DNA from: Metabacillus halosaccharovorans
Lineage (GTDB): Bacteria; Bacillota; Bacilli; Bacillales; Bacillaceae
Length of the DNA: 64,000 bases
Assembly: GCF_002019635.1 (NCBI RefSeq)
Contig: NZ_KV917372.1
Span: forward strand, 930,001 to 994,000
Direction of reading: 5' to 3'
In this document: positions 20,674-36,604 of the stretch, in pieces
Layout: every line of letters starts with the position of its first letter
How positions within the stretch are numbered: the stretch's first letter is position 1
Notes under the pieces: generated by a model
Told to the model about the DNA's origin: nothing
Database searches by the model: none
Seen by the model: only the letters and a program-made list of their open reading frames with translations
Translations under genes and position numbers: made by a program

Positions 20674-21449
20674 AGCATTAGAGCCTCACTTTGTTCATAA
20701 TCTGAGATCATATTCTCATACCAACTGAGATGTTCTCTTAGAGAAACAACTTCACCGACAATAATCATACTGGGATTTGTAACTTTTTGTTTGATAACTT
20801 GATCATAAATATCCTCAAGAGTTCCTGTTACTGTTTTTTGAGCATTTGTTGTTCCCCAGTGAATAACTGCAACAGGGGTATGTCTATTTCTTCCATGTTT
20901 AATAAGCTGTTCCTGAATATATGGCAAATTACCAACACCCATATAAATAGCGATTGTATCGATTCCCTTGGCTAATGATTCCCATTTCATTTCTTCATCA
21001 TTACCTTGTTTTTTATGCCCCGTAACAAATGCAACACTTGCACTTAAATCTCGATGAGTAACTGGAATGCCGGCATAAGCAGCTGCTGCAACACCTGAAG
21101 TAATTCCCGGTATGACTTCATATGGAATACGATGTTTTTTTAACGCTTCAGCTTCTTCTCCTCCACGTCCAAAAATAAATGGATCTCCACCTTTAAGTCT
21201 TGTCACGATCTTACCCATTTTTGCATAATTGATTAAACAATAATTAATCGTTTCTTGCTTCATTGTATGATAGTTTGGTAGCTTCCCACAATATACAAGC
21301 TCACAATCTTTTTTTGCATGTTTAAGAATTTCCTTGTTTACTAATCGATCATATAAAATCACATCTGATTGTTGAATGCATTTTAGAGCTTTAATCGTTA
21401 ATAATTCCTCATCACCAGGTCCTGCTCCAACTAAAAAAACCTTTGACAT
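20670..21449 (-). CDS. sumT: Uroporphyrinogen-III C-methyltransferase SumT
   Basis: SAM-dependent double methylation of uroporphyrinogen III to precorrin-2, the first committed siroheme step (YlnD/SirA). Motifs: VGAGPGD, YDRLV, RLKGGDPFIFGRGGEE, PGITSGVAAAAYAGIP. The ATG at 21449 has GGGGGAG seven bases upstream; the in-frame start at 21464 does not. 259 residues (257 in B. subtilis). Separated from cysC by a 99-base gap that holds a perfect 12-bp inverted repeat. Confidence 0.94.
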   Translation of the reverse strand: MSKVFLVGAGPGDEELLTIKALKCIQQSDVILYDRLVNKEILKHAKKDCELVYCGKLPNYHTMKQETINYCLINYAKMGKIVTRLKGGDPFIFGRGGEEAEALKKHRIPYEVIPGITSGVAAAAYAGIPVTHRDLSASVAFVTGHKKQGNDEEMKWESLAKGIDTIAIYMGVGNLPYIQEQLIKHGRNRHTPVAVIHWGTTNAQKTVTGTLEDIYDQVIKQKVTNPSMIIVGEVVSLREHLSWYENMISDYEQSEALML

Positions 21450-21505
21450 GAAAGCTCCCCCCATCTTTTTACTGAAAAGAAGATATTTTTTAACGTAAAT
21501 GAAAG

Positions 21506-21537
21506 TAATAGCAATTGACCTCAGCCAATTGCTATTA
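21506..21537. repeat. Perfect inverted repeat between cysC and sumT
   Basis: TAATAGCAATTG (21506-21517) and CAATTGCTATTA (21526-21537) with an 8-base loop. There is no strong T run (CTTTCATTT on the minus strand), so it is more likely an RNA-processing or stabilising hairpin, or a weak attenuator inside the operon. Confidence 0.6.
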
Positions 21538-21548
21538 TCATTAACATA

Positions 21549-22151
21549 TTAATTTTGAATTAAGCCTTTTTCTAATAAAAAATTGACAATTTGCTTTACA
21601 GATGCTTCTATATCTTGAGATTCAGTATCAACAGTTATTGCAGGATTTACCGGCTCCTCATATGGTGAATCTATACCTGTGAAATGCTTAATTTCATTAT
21701 TTCTCGCTTTTTTGTATAAGCCCTTTGGATCACGTACTTCACATTCATCTAGTGAGCATTTAACATAAACTTCAAAAAATTCATTATCAGAAAGAATGTC
21801 TTTTACTTGTTGTCTGTCTTCACGAAATGGTGAAATAAATGCAGTTAGCACGATTTGGCCACTGTCTACAAAAAGCTTGGATACTTCACCGATACGGCGA
21901 ATATTTTCTTTTCGATCATCATCTGTAAAACCTAAGTCTTTATTTAATCCATGACGGATATTATCGCCATCAAGAACATATGCCTGAATGTTTGATTCAT
22001 ACAAGTATCTTGCAAGTGCATTAGCTAATGTTGACTTTCCAGATCCTGAAAGACCAGTAAACCATAAAACATAGCTTTGGTATTTATTCTTTTCTCTTCT
22101 TTCTTCTTTTGTTACAGATGCATCATGCCACACAATATTATTCGCTGTCAT
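21549..22151 (-). CDS. cysC: Adenylylsulfate kinase
   Basis: Phosphorylates APS to PAPS with ATP in sulfate assimilation. Walker [12 protein letters not shown] near residue 32; [15 protein letters not shown] binds [12 protein letters not shown] and [10 protein letters not shown] are family motifs. 200 residues (197 in B. subtilis). Preceded by AGGAGG. It follows sat by 18 bases in the cys operon. Confidence 0.95.
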   Translation of the reverse strand: MTANNIVWHDASVTKEERREKNKYQSYVLWFTGLSGSGKSTLANALARYLYESNIQAYVLDGDNIRHGLNKDLGFTDDDRKENIRRIGEVSKLFVDSGQIVLTAFISPFREDRQQVKDILSDNEFFEVYVKCSLDECEVRDPKGLYKKARNNEIKHFTGIDSPYEEPVNPAITVDTESQDIEASVKQIVNFLLEKGLIQN

Positions 22152-22169
22152 GCTAAATGACCTCCTTTT

Positions 22170-23309
22170 TTAAGAATTAACCGTCTCTCTCATTCCTCTA
22201 ATTAAAACTTCTACAACTTCTTTACGACTGAAAGTGCTTGGAGGCAGTTCTCCATTTCTTAGCATTTCGCGAACTTTTGTGCCCGATAGAATAACACGAT
22301 CTTCTTTACCATGTGGACATGTTTTAGATGAAGCCATACCTTCACATTTTATGCAATAGAAGCTATGTTCAAAGAACATCGGTGTAATTCCCAGTTCATC
22401 AGCTGTAAAGTTTGAGAAGATCTTTTGAGCATCATATGTTCCATAGTAATCGCCAACACCTGCATGGTCTCTACCAACAATGAAGTGTGTGCAACCATAA
22501 TTTTTACGAACTAGTGCATGGAAAACAGCTTCACGTGGTCCTGCATAGCGCATTGCAGCCGGGAAAACTGCAAGGTGTACACGATCTTCAGGGTAATAAT
22601 TCTTTAACAATACTTGATAGCTCTCCATACGGATATGCGCAGGAATGTCATCAGATTTTGTTTCTCCTACTAATGGATTTAAAAATAAACCATCAACTGT
22701 TTCCAATGCAGTTTTTTGAATATATTCGTGTGCACGGTGAACAGGATTACGTGTTTGGAATCCAACAATTGTTTTCCAGTTTAATTCTTCAAATTTTGCT
22801 CGAGATTCTTTTGGATCTAAATAGAAATCAGCAAATTTTTTCTCTGGACGATTCACAAGTGTGATTTCTCCACCTACATATACATCTCCACGTTCAAACA
22901 TTTTTTTCACACCAGGATGTGCTAAATCATCTGTACGATAAACATTCACAGCTTCCTTTTGTTTATCAGGTGTAAAAATATCCGAAATGTTAATTGTGCC
23001 ATATGTAACTTGGTTTGACACAAGGCGAACTTCCTCACCGATTGAAAGTGTTGCTGCTTCTTCCTCTGTTACAGGTAACGTAATTGGTATGCTCCAGACA
23101 ACACCATTTTTCAATTTCATATTCTCAACAACAGATTCATAATCTTCTTGAGTTAAAAATCCTTCAATTGGACTGTATCCACCAATTGCAATAAGTTCAA
23201 GATCACTAAGTGAAATGGCATCAATTTCAATTTCGTTTTGAATATGTGACACATCGGTTCCAATAGATAATTTCTGAATTAAAGTTCCTCCATGTGGAAG
23301 TAAGCTCAT
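22170..23309 (-). CDS. sat: Sulfate adenylyltransferase (ATP sulfurylase)
   Basis: Activates sulfate with ATP to APS. The nucleotide-binding [11 protein letters not shown] and [12 protein letters not shown] motifs are intact. A Cys-x2-Cys and a Cys-x-His pair in CIKCEGM and CPHGKED form the zinc-binding insert of the homo-oligomeric bacterial type. 379 residues (382 in B. subtilis). GGAGGA precedes the ATG. A 98-base gap separates it from cysP. Confidence 0.95.
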   Translation of the reverse strand: MSLLPHGGTLIQKLSIGTDVSHIQNEIEIDAISLSDLELIAIGGYSPIEGFLTQEDYESVVENMKLKNGVVWSIPITLPVTEEEAATLSIGEEVRLVSNQVTYGTINISDIFTPDKQKEAVNVYRTDDLAHPGVKKMFERGDVYVGGEITLVNRPEKKFADFYLDPKESRAKFEELNWKTIVGFQTRNPVHRAHEYIQKTALETVDGLFLNPLVGETKSDDIPAHIRMESYQVLLKNYYPEDRVHLAVFPAAMRYAGPREAVFHALVRKNYGCTHFIVGRDHAGVGDYYGTYDAQKIFSNFTADELGITPMFFEHSFYCIKCEGMASSKTCPHGKEDRVILSGTKVREMLRNGELPPSTFSRKEVVEVLIRGMRETVNS

Positions 23310-23407
23310 TGTTCAATTCCTCCAAATTTAAATGTAATATTTTGTTTGAAAAATAAATTCGTCTCCCTATCAAGACAAAACCAATGCGAATAATAGGGAT
23401 TGAATTA

Positions 23408-24475
23408 TTAAATTCCCCCGCCCTCTTCATGAACGGTACGTTTTTCCTGTTTACTTGCCTTCATAAGACTATTTGCGCCTATTGTAGCAAGTAATAAACT
23501 TCCTAACACAAAGATTGTATATAAGTCACTTTCTAAAAACAATTTCACTAAAAAATAAGACATTGTTAGTGAAACAAGTGGGGAAATTAGCCAAACCATC
23601 AACATATTTTTAACAACTTTTTGTTGAAGAACATTTGTACCTGATTTTGCAATTCCAATTCCTAATATAGAGGAAGTTGTAATTTGAGTTAGCGGGACTG
23701 GAATTCCGAAAATGGATGCGATCGTAACTAATGTAGCTCCTGTACCTGATATTAACACACCCTCAATTTTAGAAAAACTCGTGATCTTTTTTCCATTTGT
23801 TTCAAGAACACGACGTCCTAAAAATAATGCACCAAGAGCAACAAAGATTCCACCATATAAGGTCCCTTTTGAAACTGTTAGAATACCGGCACTTACTAAT
23901 GGTCCGACAGCATTTGCCACGTTGTTCATTCCCGCTGAGAAGGCCTCAAAAAACCCTGCAAATATCAGCAAATAAGTAATCAGCTTTCCTTGAAAATTAT
24001 ACTTTTCATTAAGCTTAAATTTATGAAGTATCATGATAAATATATAGGCGATAACAAAAGCGAAGATAGGAACAATAAACCAAAACATAACAATGTAAAG
24101 TAAATTATTCACAAATAACGCCTGATAGGCAATTCCCACACCTACAACTGCTCCTACGGTAACTTCACTTGTAGATAGCGGAATACCTAATAGATTTGAT
24201 AAAAACAAGGAGAAGGTTGCTGAAAAAAGGATTATAATAACCAGTTTTATCGAAATTAGTGAGGTAGGAATGATTCCCCCGCTAATTGTTTTAACAACTT
24301 CTCCACCGCCAATAACAGCTCCTAATATGACACCTATTCCGCATAAAATTAAAGCATTTCTTGGTCGCACAATTGCTCCTGATCCATATGCAACACCCAT
24401 TGAGGCCGCAGCGCCACTGGCACCAATATTCATTGCAAAAAAGAAGCTGATTATGATGGCAATGATCTCTAACAT
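23408..24475 (-). CDS. cysP: Sulfate permease CysP (PiT family)
   Basis: Integral membrane sulfate importer related to inorganic phosphate transporters. About ten hydrophobic segments; MNIGASGAAASMGVAYG near the N terminus and AGMNNVANAVGPLVSAG near residue 175 are the paired PiT signatures. 355 residues (354 in B. subtilis). It follows cysH by 12 bases, so transport and reduction are coupled; the operon context supports sulfate rather than phosphate. Confidence 0.94.
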   Translation of the reverse strand: MLEIIAIIISFFFAMNIGASGAAASMGVAYGSGAIVRPRNALILCGIGVILGAVIGGGEVVKTISGGIIPTSLISIKLVIIILFSATFSLFLSNLLGIPLSTSEVTVGAVVGVGIAYQALFVNNLLYIVMFWFIVPIFAFVIAYIFIMILHKFKLNEKYNFQGKLITYLLIFAGFFEAFSAGMNNVANAVGPLVSAGILTVSKGTLYGGIFVALGALFLGRRVLETNGKKITSFSKIEGVLISGTGATLVTIASIFGIPVPLTQITTSSILGIGIAKSGTNVLQQKVVKNMLMVWLISPLVSLTMSYFLVKLFLESDLYTIFVLGSLLLATIGANSLMKASKQEKRTVHEEGGGI

Positions 24476-24487
24476 TTATTTATCCTC

Positions 24488-25189
24488 CTACTGGTGGAGG
24501 CCGCATTCTGTTTTCATTTGCCCTGACCATCTTCCTGATCTTAAATCATTTTCATCATATGCCGGCTTCGTGCAATGAAAACAACCAATACTAGGGTAAC
24601 CTCTGTCATGTAATGGATTATATGTTAGATCGTTTTTATGAACGTATCTCCATACATCTTTCCATGTCCAATGAATGAGTGGGCAAATCTTTACTGAATG
24701 AAAGCGATCATCCTTATTAATATAATTTACATGTTTTCTTGTCTCAGACTGTTCACGTCTCAAACCTGATATCCAAGCTGTCGCACCGTTTAAAGTAGCA
24801 GTTAACGGAACAATTTTTCGGATATTACAGCACTGATTAGGATTCGTTTCCCACAATTTGTCGCCAAATTGCTCAGCTTGTTCTTCCAGTGTTAATTCAG
24901 GTTTCTTTAACTCAATATTCAATGATGGATACTTTTCTTTTACTTTATCAATAAGTTCATATGTTTCCTTAAAGTGAACATCTGTATCAAGGAAAACAAT
25001 TTTGGCATCAGGTTTTACCTTTGAAATTAAATCTATTAAAACGATTCCTTCAATACCAAAGCTACATGCATAGACAACCTCTTCACCGTAATGGTCGTAA
25101 GCCCAGTTTATAACATTTAAAGCACCTTTATATGTTTCATCAACTTCAAAATCATTACTTGGTTCTGACCAGTTTTCATATGTTAACAT
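24488..25189 (-). CDS. cysH: APS/PAPS reductase CysH
   Basis: Thioredoxin-dependent reduction of APS or PAPS to sulfite. [14 protein letters not shown] is the nucleotide-binding region. The cysteine pairs NQCCN and GCFHC indicate an iron-sulfur cluster as in the APS/dual-substrate type of Bacillus; the redox-active C-terminal KTECGLH is present. The ATG at 25189 (MLTYENW) has AGAGGTGA upstream; an in-frame ATG at 25246 has none. 233 residues, as in B. subtilis. First gene of a seven-gene cys-sir operon. Confidence 0.95.
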   Translation of the reverse strand: MLTYENWSEPSNDFEVDETYKGALNVINWAYDHYGEEVVYACSFGIEGIVLIDLISKVKPDAKIVFLDTDVHFKETYELIDKVKEKYPSLNIELKKPELTLEEQAEQFGDKLWETNPNQCCNIRKIVPLTATLNGATAWISGLRREQSETRKHVNYINKDDRFHSVKICPLIHWTWKDVWRYVHKNDLTYNPLHDRGYPSIGCFHCTKPAYDENDLRSGRWSGQMKTECGLHQ

Positions 25190-25261
25190 ACGATTCACCT
25201 CTTTCTTCCATACTATTAAACTCGGATTTAAATACCCTTTATTCATACGTTAATACTCGGG

Positions 25262-25306
25262 ATTAAGTGTAAAACCTATCAACATAGTATGAATTATACA
25301 CTTAAT
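25262..25306. promoter_or_regulatory. Operator-like inverted repeat overlapping the proximal cysH promoter
   Basis: ATTAAGTGTA (25262-25271) and TACACTTAAT (25297-25306) are perfect 10-base inverted half-sites with 25 bases between. The distal half overlaps the -10 hexamer of promoter P2 and its spacer, and the proximal half lies just downstream of the predicted start. A repressor binding both halves is plausible; which one cannot be told. It does not match the CymR box I know. Confidence 0.5.
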
Positions 25307-25320
25307 CTGTGATTTGACAA
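25293..25320 (-). promoter_or_regulatory. Sigma-A promoter candidate P2 for the cys operon
   Basis: TTGTCA (25320-25315), 16-base spacer, TATAAT (25298-25293). Start expected near 25286, about 100 bases before the cysH ATG. Confidence 0.6.
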
Positions 25321-25450
25321 TACATTTGCATGGTGAAATTGAAATATTTTTATTTTTAGTAAAACTCCATTAAATGCTAGTTAATAGGACTTCAGTCAAA
25401 TAACCTGTACTATTACTATGAATAAATATAATCTGTCATATTAATTCAAA

Positions 25451-25478
25451 ATTTTAGCATAATTTAAATAAATGTCAA
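25451..25478 (-). promoter_or_regulatory. Sigma-A promoter candidate P1 for the cys operon
   Basis: TTGACA (25478-25473), 16-base spacer ending in TGC, TAAAAT (25456-25451). It lies just after the pyr operon terminator. The 379-base gap before cysH holds P1, P2 and the inverted repeat; no S-box (SAM riboswitch) core sequence was found there. Confidence 0.55.
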
Positions 25479-25508
25479 CCCGAGTTTCTTGATCGGATTA
25501 ATATTTTT

Positions 25509-25560
25509 AATAACTCAAAAAGCGTTTTGTTAGTATCAACAAAACGCTTTTTGAGTTATT
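25509..25560. terminator. Terminator of the pyr operon
   Basis: A perfect 23-bp inverted repeat (25509-25531 and 25538-25560) around AGTATC. The inner stem AAAAAGCGTTTTGTT with its complement ends in CGCTTTTT on either strand. It isolates pyrE from the cys operon. Confidence 0.85.
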
Positions 25561-25568
25561 ATTTGCTT

Positions 25569-26197
25569 TTAACCTTCAAGCCATTTTTCAGATGCTGGAT
25601 TTTCTCTCCACATCTTCAACTTATTAATATCCTGTTCTGTTACATATTCTTCTTTTGCAGCAACTTCCACAAGTGTATCGTAATCACATAATGAGTGGTT
25701 TTTTATACTTGCTTCATTAAGCTTTGATTTTCCAAGGGCAAGATCATATGTGAAAATCGATACAACCCCAAGTACATCACAGCCTGCAGCACGAAGAGCT
25801 TCCACTGCTGTAATAGCACTATCGCCTGTTGAAATTAAATCTTCTACCACTACAACTTTTTGGTTTACAGAAACCTTACCTTCTATTTGATTTCCTTTTC
25901 CATGTCCTTTTGCTTTACTACGTACATAACACATCGGTAAATTCAATTTATCACTTACCCATGCTGCATGTGGGATCCCCGCTGTAGCTGTACCTGCTAC
26001 AACTTCTACCTCTGGGTAATAATCTTTAATCAAAGCTGAAAGGCCTTCTGCTATGTCTGTACGAATAGAAGGGAATGATAATGTGAGGCGATTATCACAG
26101 TAAATTGGTGATTTTAACCCACTGGACCATGTAAATGGATCGTTTGGTTGGAGATATACTGCCTTGATTTCTAGTAAGTGTTTTGCGATTGTTTGTT

Positions 26198-26201
<4 letters not shown>
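25569..26201 (-). CDS. pyrE: Orotate phosphoribosyltransferase
   Basis: Converts orotate and PRPP to OMP. The PRPP loop [14 protein letters not shown] is intact, as are [15 protein letters not shown] and the flexible-loop [10 protein letters not shown]. The ATG at 26201 overlaps the pyrF stop (ATGA) with GGAGG upstream; a longer frame to 26219 has no better signal. 210 residues. Last gene of the pyr operon, directly before its terminator. Confidence 0.96.
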
Positions 26202-28598
<2,397 letters not shown>

Positions 28599-28602
<4 letters not shown>

Positions 28603-31600
28603 GTTAAGCTCACCTCTAGTTGCTTCTTGATCTTAGGCATTGTATCTGTTGAGAATGTCATAGATTCTAAGACTCGTAAAATGGCTACAGCTGTATCTAA
28701 TGAAGTTAAGCAAGGAATACCATTTTCTACAGATTCACGGCGAATTTTAAATCCATCTCTGGCAGGTTGCTTTCCTTTTGTTAATGTATTGATGACAAAT
28801 TGCGCCTCACCTTTGCGAATAACATCAAGTAAATTCGGTTCATCTGCACCAATCTTATTGACTACTTTCGCTGGGATATTATAGGTTCTTAAATAATCAG
28901 CAGTTCCACTTGTCGCAAGGATTTGATATCCGATTTGATGGAACCTTCTTGCAATCTCCAAACCTTCTTCTTTATCTTTATCCGCAACTGTTAATAACAC
29001 AGATCCATGATTCTTAATTTGAATTCCAGATGCAACTAGTGCTTTGTAAAGAGCTTTTTCAAGAGTTACATCTTTACCCATTACCTCTCCGGTTGATTTC
29101 ATTTCAGGTCCTAATGTGATATCAACTCTGCGTAATTTCGCAAATGAGAAGACAGGAGCTTTTACATAAACACCTTCACTCTCAGGATGTAAGCCTGTAT
29201 CATATCCAAGTTCTGTTAATTTCGCACCAAGAATGACTTTTGTTGCTAAGTTTGCCATTGGCACTCCTGTAATCTTGCTTAGGAATGGAACAGTTCGGCT
29301 TGAACGAGGGTTTACTTCAAGGACATAAACTTCACCTTTTGAGAGTACAAATTGGATATTTAACAACCCAACAATATTTAAGCCTTTTGCAAGCTTGATT
29401 GTGTAATCAATAATGCTGTTTTTGATTTCCTCTGATAAAGATTGTGGAGGATACACAGCGATCGAATCTCCTGAGTGAACACCAGCGCGTTCAATGTGTT
29501 CCATAATTCCAGGAATAAGAACTGTTTCTCCATCGGAAATTGCATCAACTTCAATTTCTTTACCTGTTAAATATTTATCGATTAAAACAGGGTGCTGCGG
29601 GTTAATTTTCACTGCATTGTTCATGTAGTGTAAAAGCTCAGCCTCCTGGTATACGATTTCCATCGCACGTCCACCGAGTACATATGATGGTCTTACTAAT
29701 ACCGGATAGCCAATGCTGTTGGCAATCTTAACAGCTTGTTCTACTGATGTTGCTGTTTTTCCAAGTGGCTGTGGTACACCTAGTGTTGCTAAAGTGTGCT
29801 CAAATTTATCTCGATCCTCAGCACGATCTAAATCCTCGAGAGATGTTCCAAGGATTTTTACGCCTCTAGCTTCTAACTCATCAGCAAGATTTATAGCTGT
29901 TTGCCCACCGAATTGAACAACTACACCCTTTGGTTTTTCTAAATCGATAATATGCATAACATCTTCGATTGTTAATGGTTCAAAATAAAGCTTATCTGAA
30001 ATACTGAAATCTGTTGAAACTGTTTCCGGGTTGTTATTTACGATAATAGCTTCATATCCAGCTTCTTTTATCGCCCAAACAGAGTGTACTGTAGCATAAT
30101 CAAACTCCACACCTTGGCCAATTCGAATTGGACCTGATCCAAGAACAACGACACTTTCACGCTCAGTAACAATAGATTCGTTCTCATCCTCATAAGATCC
30201 GTAGAAGTAAGGTGTTGCCGATTCGAATTCCGCAGCACATGTATCAACCATTTTATAAACCGGGATAATATCCGCTTGTTTTCTTAACTCGTAAACTTCG
30301 CGATCATTTGTATTCCATAGTTTAGCAATCTCAGAATCTGCAAAGCCCATTTCTTTAGCTTTTTGTAATGTTGTTAATTCATAAGGATTTTCTTTAAGTT
30401 TCTGTTCAAACGAAATGATTTTTTCAATTTTCATTAAGAAGAATAAGTCAATTTTACTCCACTCATGAATGGTTTCTTTACTTACACCTCTTCTTAATGC
30501 TTCTCCGATGTAAAATAATCTCTCATCTCCAGCTTTACGAATACGTTTTTCAATGAGCTCATCCGTAAATTGATCTGAATCGTTTAATCGTAGATAATCT
30601 ACATCTGATTCTAAAGAGCGAACTGCTTTTAACAGTGATTCTTCAAGAGTACGTCCTATAGCCATTACCTCACCAGTTGCTTTCATTTGAGTACCTAAAC
30701 GACGGTTTGCAGACTCAAACTTATCAAATGGCCAACGAGGGATTTTAGAAACAATGTAGTCTAATGCAGGCTCAAAACATGCATATGTTCTACCTGTAAC
30801 TGGGTTTTTCATTTCATCTAGAGTTAAACCGACAGCAATTTTTGCAGCAAGTTTAGCAATTGGGTAACCAGTTGCTTTAGAAGCTAACGCTGATGATCTA
30901 CTTACACGAGGATTAACCTCAATAATGTAGTAGTTAAAGCTATCCGGATCTAGTGCTAGCTGAACATTACATCCACCCTCAATTTTTAAAGCACGGATAA
31001 TTTTTAATGATACATTACGTAGCATTTGATATTCGCGGTCGCTTAAAGTTTGACTTGGTGCAAAAACGATTGAGTCACCAGTATGAACTCCAACTGGATC
31101 AAAGTTTTCCATGTTACATACAACGATGGCATGGTCATTTGAATCACGCATTACTTCATACTCAATTTCTTTAAAGCCTGCAATACTCTTTTCAAGAAGA
31201 CACTGTGTTACAGGACTGTTTTTTAACCCGCTCGTCACGATTTCTACAAGCTCTTCGTCGTTTTCGCAAATGCCTCCACCAGTTCCGCCTAATGTATAAG
31301 CTGGTCTTACAATGACTGGGTAACCAATTTGTTTAACGAACGCAAATGCCTCATCTAAATTATGGATAATTTCACTCTCAGGTACCGGCTCATTTAGCTC
31401 ATTCATTAATTGTCTAAATAAATCACGATCCTCCGCCTGCTTAATCGCTGATAGTTTTGTTCCTAAGATTTCTACACCACACTCTTCAAGTACACCAGAT
31501 TCAGCAAGTTCAACTGCCATGTTAAGACCTGTTTGACCACCTAATGTTGGAACAAGTGCATCCGGGCGCTCTTTACGAATAATATTGCTTAAAAACTCTA

Positions 31601-31811
31601 CCGTAAGGGGCTCAATATATACTTTATCTGCAATTTCTGTATCCGTCATAATTGTTGCAGGGTTTGAGTTGACAAGAACAACTTCATATCCCTCTTCTTT
31701 TAGTGCGATACACGCTTGTGTTCCAGCGTAGTCAAACTCTGCTGCTTGACCGATGACGATCGGACCTGAACCGATAACAAGAATTTTATTGATGTCTGTA
31801 CGTTTTGGCAT
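28599..31811 (-). CDS. pyrAB: Carbamoyl-phosphate synthase large subunit, pyrimidine-specific
   Basis: Makes carbamoyl phosphate from bicarbonate, ammonia and 2 ATP. Two homologous ATP-grasp halves are seen ([19 protein letters not shown] and [18 protein letters not shown]), joined by an oligomerisation domain near 400-550. A C-terminal MGS-like regulatory domain starts near residue 930. 1070 residues (1071 in B. subtilis). Its single-base overlap with pyrAA indicates coupled translation. Confidence 0.97.
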
Positions 31812-32898
31812 TATAGAACCCCTTCTTTCTTCTTATTAGCTTCAATCATCAGATTTAAAAATTGATCAAATAATCCGTTCGCATCTTCAGGGCCTGGTGA
31901 AGCCTCTGGGTGGTATTGCACTGTAAATGCAGGTGCTTGTTTATGTTTTAGACCTTCAACTGTTCCGTCATTTAAAGCAACATGTGTTACTTCTAATCCT
32001 GTATCCTTAATTGAATCTTCCCTAACTGTATATCCATGATTTTGTGAAGTAATATCTACTTTGCCAGTGCTTAATTCTTTTACCGGATGGTTAGATCCAC
32101 GGTGACCGAATTTCATTTTTTCTGAATCCGCTCCACATGCTAAGGCAAATAATTGGTGACCTAAACAAATTCCGAATAATGGAACTTTCCCTAAAATACC
32201 TTTAATCATTTCAATTGCTTCAGGTACATCCTTTGGATCTCCAGGACCGTTTGAAAGCATAATTCCATCTGGGTTAAGTTGTAATACTTCCTCTGCTGTT
32301 ACATTATGAGGAACAACAACGACGTCACAGTTACGTTTATTTAATTCTCTTAAAATTCCGTGCTTCATCCCGAAATCAACTAAGACTACACGATGTCCTC
32401 TACCTGGGCTTGGATAGGCAGTTTTTGTTGAAACCACTTGAACTTGATTAGTAGGAAGTTCTGCTCCCTTTAGTCTGCTAATAACTTCTTCCGGATTTGC
32501 ATCTGCAGAAACGATCGCACCTTTTAATGTACCGTGCATACGAATGATTCTTGTTAACTTACGAGTATCAACTCCGGCAATTCCCGGGATATTTTTCATT
32601 TTAAAGTACTCGTCGATTGTGTATTCACTTCTCCAGTTTGAAGGAAAATCACAAAATTCTTTTACAACAAACCCATTGATAAATGGCGTAATTGTTTCAA
32701 AATCATCTCTATTAATCCCGTAGTTTCCGATTAACGGGTATGTTAGTGTAACAATTTGACCACAGTATGAAGGATCTGAAAGAATCTCTTGATAGCCAGT
32801 CATACCTGTATTAAATACGACTTCTCCGAAATTTTCTTTATCACTTCCAAATGCTTCACCTAAAAATACTGTTCCATCTTCTAAGATTAGTTGTCTTT

Positions 32899-32902
<4 letters not shown>
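31811..32902 (-). CDS. pyrAA: Carbamoyl-phosphate synthase small (glutaminase) subunit
   Basis: Supplies ammonia from glutamine to PyrAB. Class I glutamine amidotransferase with nucleophile Cys in [13 protein letters not shown] and His/Glu in YHPEASPGP. The ATG at 32902 ([10 protein letters not shown]) overlaps the pyrC stop by four bases with AAAGGGAGG upstream; 363 residues. An in-frame start at 32926 is not supported. Confidence 0.96.
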
Positions 32903-35098
<2,196 letters not shown>

Positions 35099-35127
35099 CT
35101 ATAATCTTATTTATTTTTTAATTTCTT

Positions 35128-35245
35128 ATAGAAAAAACACCCTGATTTTTTTCAGGGTGTTTGAAGGTAGAGCAAATGAAGGTATGGTATACCTTTGTTT
35201 GCCTTACACCCTTTTAAGCCTCTCTGGACTATTCTTTAAAAGATC
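35128..35245 (-). promoter_or_regulatory. PyrR attenuator 3 (pyrP-pyrB)
   Basis: The PyrR-binding loop AGTCCAGAGAGGCTTAAAAG lies at about 35209-35235 on the minus strand. The terminator is AACACCCTGA (35145-35136) with TCAGGGTGTT (35161-35152) followed by TTTTTTC. By the known mechanism, UMP-bound PyrR holds the anti-antiterminator and allows termination. Confidence 0.92.
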
Positions 35246-35257
35246 TAAGTCATTCTC

Positions 35258-36538
35258 TTATGCTGTTTCTTTATTTATTGTTTCATCTTTATCAGCTGGC
35301 AGGACTAAGTTCAATACGATTCCAATAAGGGCTGCTAATGCCATACCATGCAAGTCTATATTACCTATTTTCAAAGTTGCTTCACCAATTCCTATGACTA
35401 AAATTACAGATGCAATAATGAGATTTCTTTTGTTTCCCAGATCTAATTTGCTGTCAATCATCATTCGTAATCCTGAAGAAGCGATAATCCCGAATAATAG
35501 GATTGATACACCACCCATAACTGGTGAAGGGATTGAACTGATTAGCGCTGAAATTTTCCCTATAAATCCGAAGATGATCGCTAGTACTGCAGCACCCGCT
35601 ATAACAAAGATGCTATAAACTCTTGTAATGGCTAATACTCCGATGTTTTCTCCGTATGTTGTGTTTGGAGGACCGCCAATTAGTGACGCGATCATTGTTG
35701 CTACACCATCACCTAATAATGAACGATGTAAGCCTGGCTTTTCAATATAATCTCTACCTACAACCTTACCTAAAACTAACTGATGACCGATATGCTCTGA
35801 TATTGTTACAACAACAACAGGGACCATCAACAGGACAATGTCCAGTGTTATTGATGGTGTATAATCAACAAATGGAAGAACAAAGTTCGGCACTTGGAAC
35901 CATTTTGCTTCAATAACACTTGTATAATCAATGATGCCAATTGCTAGAGAATAGATATAACCTCCAACAATTCCGATTAACACTGGTATTAGGTTGAAAA
36001 AACCTTTAAGAAAAATTGAACATAAGATGGTAATTAATAATGTGACTAATGCGGCTGAGAAATATTTTAAGCTATATTCACCAGCAGGATCATTTGTTGC
36101 CATTCCAACTGCTGTACCAGCTAAGCCTAATCCGATAACGATAATAACAGGGCCGACTACTACCGGAGGGAGGATTTTCATAATCCATTTATGTCCGGTT
36201 CCTTTAATAAGCAAGGCGATTATTCCATAAACTAAACCCGCTAAGAAGCTCCCAACCATTGCTGCCCCTATACCTGCAGATGCTTTTGCAACAATAATTG
36301 GTGTTATAAATGCAAACGATGATCCAAGATATGCAGGTACTTGGCCTTTAGTAATTAATAAAAAGGCGATTGTGCCGAGTCCGCTTGAAATTAAAGCTAC
36401 TGCCGGGTCTAATTCAACTAGAAACGGTACAAGGATTGTCGCACCAAACATTGCGAATAAATGTTGAAAACTAAGTGCAAGCCATGTTACTGGTTTTGGC
36501 GTATCTTTTACGTCTAAAACGATTTGATCTTCTTTCAT
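35258..36538 (-). CDS. pyrP: Uracil permease
   Basis: Uracil:proton symporter of the NCS2 family. About 14 membrane segments. FQHLFAMFGATILVP is the NCS2 N-terminal signature; the substrate loop NTTYGENIGVLAITRVYS is present (GGPPNTTYGENIG). 426 residues (435 in B. subtilis). It lies between two PyrR attenuators, as in B. subtilis. Confidence 0.95.
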   Translation of the reverse strand: MKEDQIVLDVKDTPKPVTWLALSFQHLFAMFGATILVPFLVELDPAVALISSGLGTIAFLLITKGQVPAYLGSSFAFITPIIVAKASAGIGAAMVGSFLAGLVYGIIALLIKGTGHKWIMKILPPVVVGPVIIVIGLGLAGTAVGMATNDPAGEYSLKYFSAALVTLLITILCSIFLKGFFNLIPVLIGIVGGYIYSLAIGIIDYTSVIEAKWFQVPNFVLPFVDYTPSITLDIVLLMVPVVVVTISEHIGHQLVLGKVVGRDYIEKPGLHRSLLGDGVATMIASLIGGPPNTTYGENIGVLAITRVYSIFVIAGAAVLAIIFGFIGKISALISSIPSPVMGGVSILLFGIIASSGLRMMIDSKLDLGNKRNLIIASVILVIGIGEATLKIGNIDLHGMALAALIGIVLNLVLPADKDETINKETA

Positions 36539-36604
36539 GTATTAAACCTCCGGTGTTATTTCAATCTTTGTTAGCATGTATGTTTGAAAGAAATGTTTGA
36601 CATT

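Noticed and set aside
25190-25508. S-box (SAM) riboswitch upstream of cysH
   Set aside because: No AGAG-GG-GGAGGGA-type core or matching terminator/antiterminator was found; only promoters and an inverted repeat.
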